In this document: in pieces, positions 5,314-6,610 of the stretch
How the letters are laid out: each line of letters starts with the position of its first letter
Position numbering within the stretch: position 1 is the stretch's first letter
NCBI GenBank assembly: GCA_023249795.1
Contig: JAHFBU010000322.1
Span: 1 to 6,610, forward strand
DNA: 6,610 bases
Source: Syntrophaceae bacterium
Lineage (GTDB): Bacteria > Desulfobacterota > Syntrophia > Syntrophales > UBA5619
Direction: 5' to 3'
The notes under the pieces: generated by a model
What the model was told of the DNA's origin: nothing
Seen by the model: the letters and a program-made list of their open reading frames with translations, nothing else
Databases searched by the model: none
Position numbers and translations under genes: made by a program

Positions 5314-6510
5314 ATGATGGAAACGGCCAGACAAGTTTTTGAGGGGATCAAAGTCGCGGAATTTGCCGCGGTCGCGGCGGGGCCTGCCATTGGAAAACAT
5401 ATGGCAGACCACGGCGCCCTCGTGGTGCACGTCGAGTCCTACGAGAGACCGGACGGATTCAGGCTCAACTATCCTCCTTATAAAGACAACAAGTACGGAT
5501 TGAACCGTGCCGGGTCTTTCGCTATCTGCAATAATAACAAGTACGGTGTGACGATAGATTTGAAGGCGAAGGAAGGGGTTGATCTCGCTCTGGAGCTGAT
5601 CGAATGGTCCGATGTCGTCATCGAAAATTTCACGCCCGGAACGATTAAGAAGTTGGGAATCGGCTACGAAGAGATGAAAAGAGTGAACCCCCGTATCATT
5701 TTGTTCAGCACCTGCAATCAGGGCCAGACCGGGCCCCACGCCTTTCACCCGGGATTCGGCTCCCATTTGTCGTCCCTCTGCGGGTTCACGTATGTGACCG
5801 GGTATCCGGACAGGTTGCCCTGCATTCTTGGCCCGTATGTGGATTTTGTGGCGGTGGGATACGGGGTCATTGCAGTCACAGCGGCTCTGGAGCATCGACG
5901 AAGGACAGGAGAAGGACAGTGGATTGACCTGGCCCAGTATGAAGCCGGTGTTCAATTCATGATACCGGCCTTATTGGAGTACAGCACCAACCATCGTGTG
6001 GTTGAGAGAGACGGAAACAGACATCCCTTTGCGGCCCCGCACAATACGTACCGCTGCAAGGGGGATGACCGCTGGTGCGCCATCAGTGTGTTCAATGATG
6101 AAGAATGGAAGGCCCTCTGCGAGTGCATGGGCAGGGACGACCTGATCTCGGATCCCAGGTTTAAGACGATACCGGCGCGAAAAAAACATGAGGATGAAGT
6201 GGATAGAGAAGTTACAAAATGGACGTCTCAACTCACCGCAGAGGAGATATTTAAGAAGCTTCAAAAAAACGGGGTGAAGGCAGGGATCGTCCAAACGTTA
6301 GCGGATCTTTTTGCTGATCCTCAACTAAAGCATCGAGGTTTCTGGGCGCCCTTGGATCATCCCGAGATTGGGAGGTGCCATGCCGAAGGACCGCCTTTTG
6401 CTCTTTCAAAGACCCCTTTCAAAATTGATCGCCCTGCCCCATTGATCGGTGAACACAATGAACTTGTTTTTGAAAAATTTCTAGCTGCCGGTAAAAAAGC
6501 AAAAAATTAA
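5314..6510 (+). CDS. Class III (CaiB/BaiF) CoA-transferase, subunit lacking the catalytic Asp
   Basis: This 398-residue family III CoA-transferase homologue follows the first CoA-transferase gene by 57 bases. Seen: FEGIKVAEFAAVAAGPAIGKHMADHGA (9-35), the usual N-terminus; NNNKYGVTIDL (73-83); DVVIENFTPG (100-109); QGQTGPHAFHPGFGSHLSSLCG (136-157); TGEGQWIDLAQYE (198-210); and the C-terminal APLIGEHN. In the segment that aligns with GSDLVLTAMSG of its neighbour, the catalytic Asp position is Gly149, so this chain should not form the aspartyl-CoA intermediate. As in heteromeric BbsEF-type enzymes (recalled), it probably shapes the substrate site of the partner subunit. The start is uncertain: TTG at 5284 has the better-placed ribosome site but lies in the tandem 7-mer repeat, while ATG at 5314 or 5317 gives a normal family N-terminus, so I prefer 5314. 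12 of 22 Arg codons are AGA/AGG. Confidence 0.87.
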   Translation: MMETARQVFEGIKVAEFAAVAAGPAIGKHMADHGALVVHVESYERPDGFRLNYPPYKDNKYGLNRAGSFAICNNNKYGVTIDLKAKEGVDLALELIEWSDVVIENFTPGTIKKLGIGYEEMKRVNPRIILFSTCNQGQTGPHAFHPGFGSHLSSLCGFTYVTGYPDRLPCILGPYVDFVAVGYGVIAVTAALEHRRRTGEGQWIDLAQYEAGVQFMIPALLEYSTNHRVVERDGNRHPFAAPHNTYRCKGDDRWCAISVFNDEEWKALCECMGRDDLISDPRFKTIPARKKHEDEVDREVTKWTSQLTAEEIFKKLQKNGVKAGIVQTLADLFADPQLKHRGFWAPLDHPEIGRCHAEGPPFALSKTPFKIDRPAPLIGEHNELVFEKFLAAGKKAKN

Positions 6511-6511
6511 T

Positions 6512-6610
6512 ATGGCGGACGAAAAGGCACAGGCGTTCGAGGAAACGAAGTGGTGGGTTGACCGCGGCCCGGTCAAGGAGCGGGAAAAACCGGCCGAGCC
6601 GGCCAAGGGC
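6512..6610 (+). CDS. Start of an unrecognised gene, cut by the right window edge
   Basis: An ATG one base after the TAA of the second CoA-transferase gene opens 33 codons that run to the window edge (MADEKAQAFEETKWWVDRGP, then a Lys/Glu/Pro/Ala-rich stretch). The tight spacing suggests translational coupling in the same operon; no clear ribosome site is present, only an A-rich run. The visible part is hydrophilic and charged, with no signal peptide, and reads like a flexible N-terminal tail. Both Arg codons are CGN and the DNA is GC-rich, unlike the preceding module. The family cannot be named from this much sequence. Confidence 0.5.
   Translation, partial: MADEKAQAFEETKWWVDRGPVKEREKPAEPAKG

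Noticed and set aside
4858..5955. A 365-codon open frame on the - strand across both CoA-transferase genes
   Set aside because: Both + strand frames encode clearly recognisable CaiB/BaiF proteins through this region. The antisense translation shows no recognisable motif, so it is a shadow of the coding strand's codon pattern.

Overview
The window looks like a catabolic region of a free-living, probably proteobacterial or Desulfobacterota-like bacterium. That placement is an inference from gene content and codon style; there is no rRNA or other marker gene here. All genes read on the + strand except the first. Coding density is high, and no stretch over 300 bases lacks a gene.

Left part (1-2069). 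A 2-dehydropantoate 2-reductase-family gene on the - strand runs off the left edge. A promoter-sized gap separates it from a small uncharacterised + strand gene (817-1032). Next comes a cytosolic periplasmic-binding-protein-fold protein of the 4,5-dihydroxyphthalate decarboxylase family (1077-2069).

Right part (2264-6510). A UbiD-family, prenyl-FMN-type decarboxylase (2264-3808) is followed by two class III (CaiB/BaiF) CoA-transferase genes (4003-5256 and 5314-6510). The first transferase keeps the expected catalytic Asp. The second has Gly at that position, so the two probably form one heteromeric enzyme. A CoA-transferase pair beside an unusual UbiD protein is the logic described for anaerobic ortho-phthalate degradation: CoA activation of the dicarboxylate, then decarboxylation of the unstable CoA thioester to benzoyl-CoA. 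I infer that this is a phthalate-type, or related aromatic dicarboxylate, activation and decarboxylation module. The substrate is not proven, and no UbiX (prFMN synthase) or transporter gene is visible. A further gene starts at 6512 and runs off the right edge.

Two features stand out beyond the genes. First, arginine codon use changes abruptly between 2069 and 2264: AGA/AGG is 5 of 47 Arg codons in the left genes and 39 of 71 in the right genes. This suggests the right-hand module has a different history. Second, the spacers of the module carry structure: a 17-pair hairpin between ubiD-like and the first CoA-transferase gene, and three tandem 7-mers between a strong Shine-Dalgarno site and the second CoA-transferase gene.
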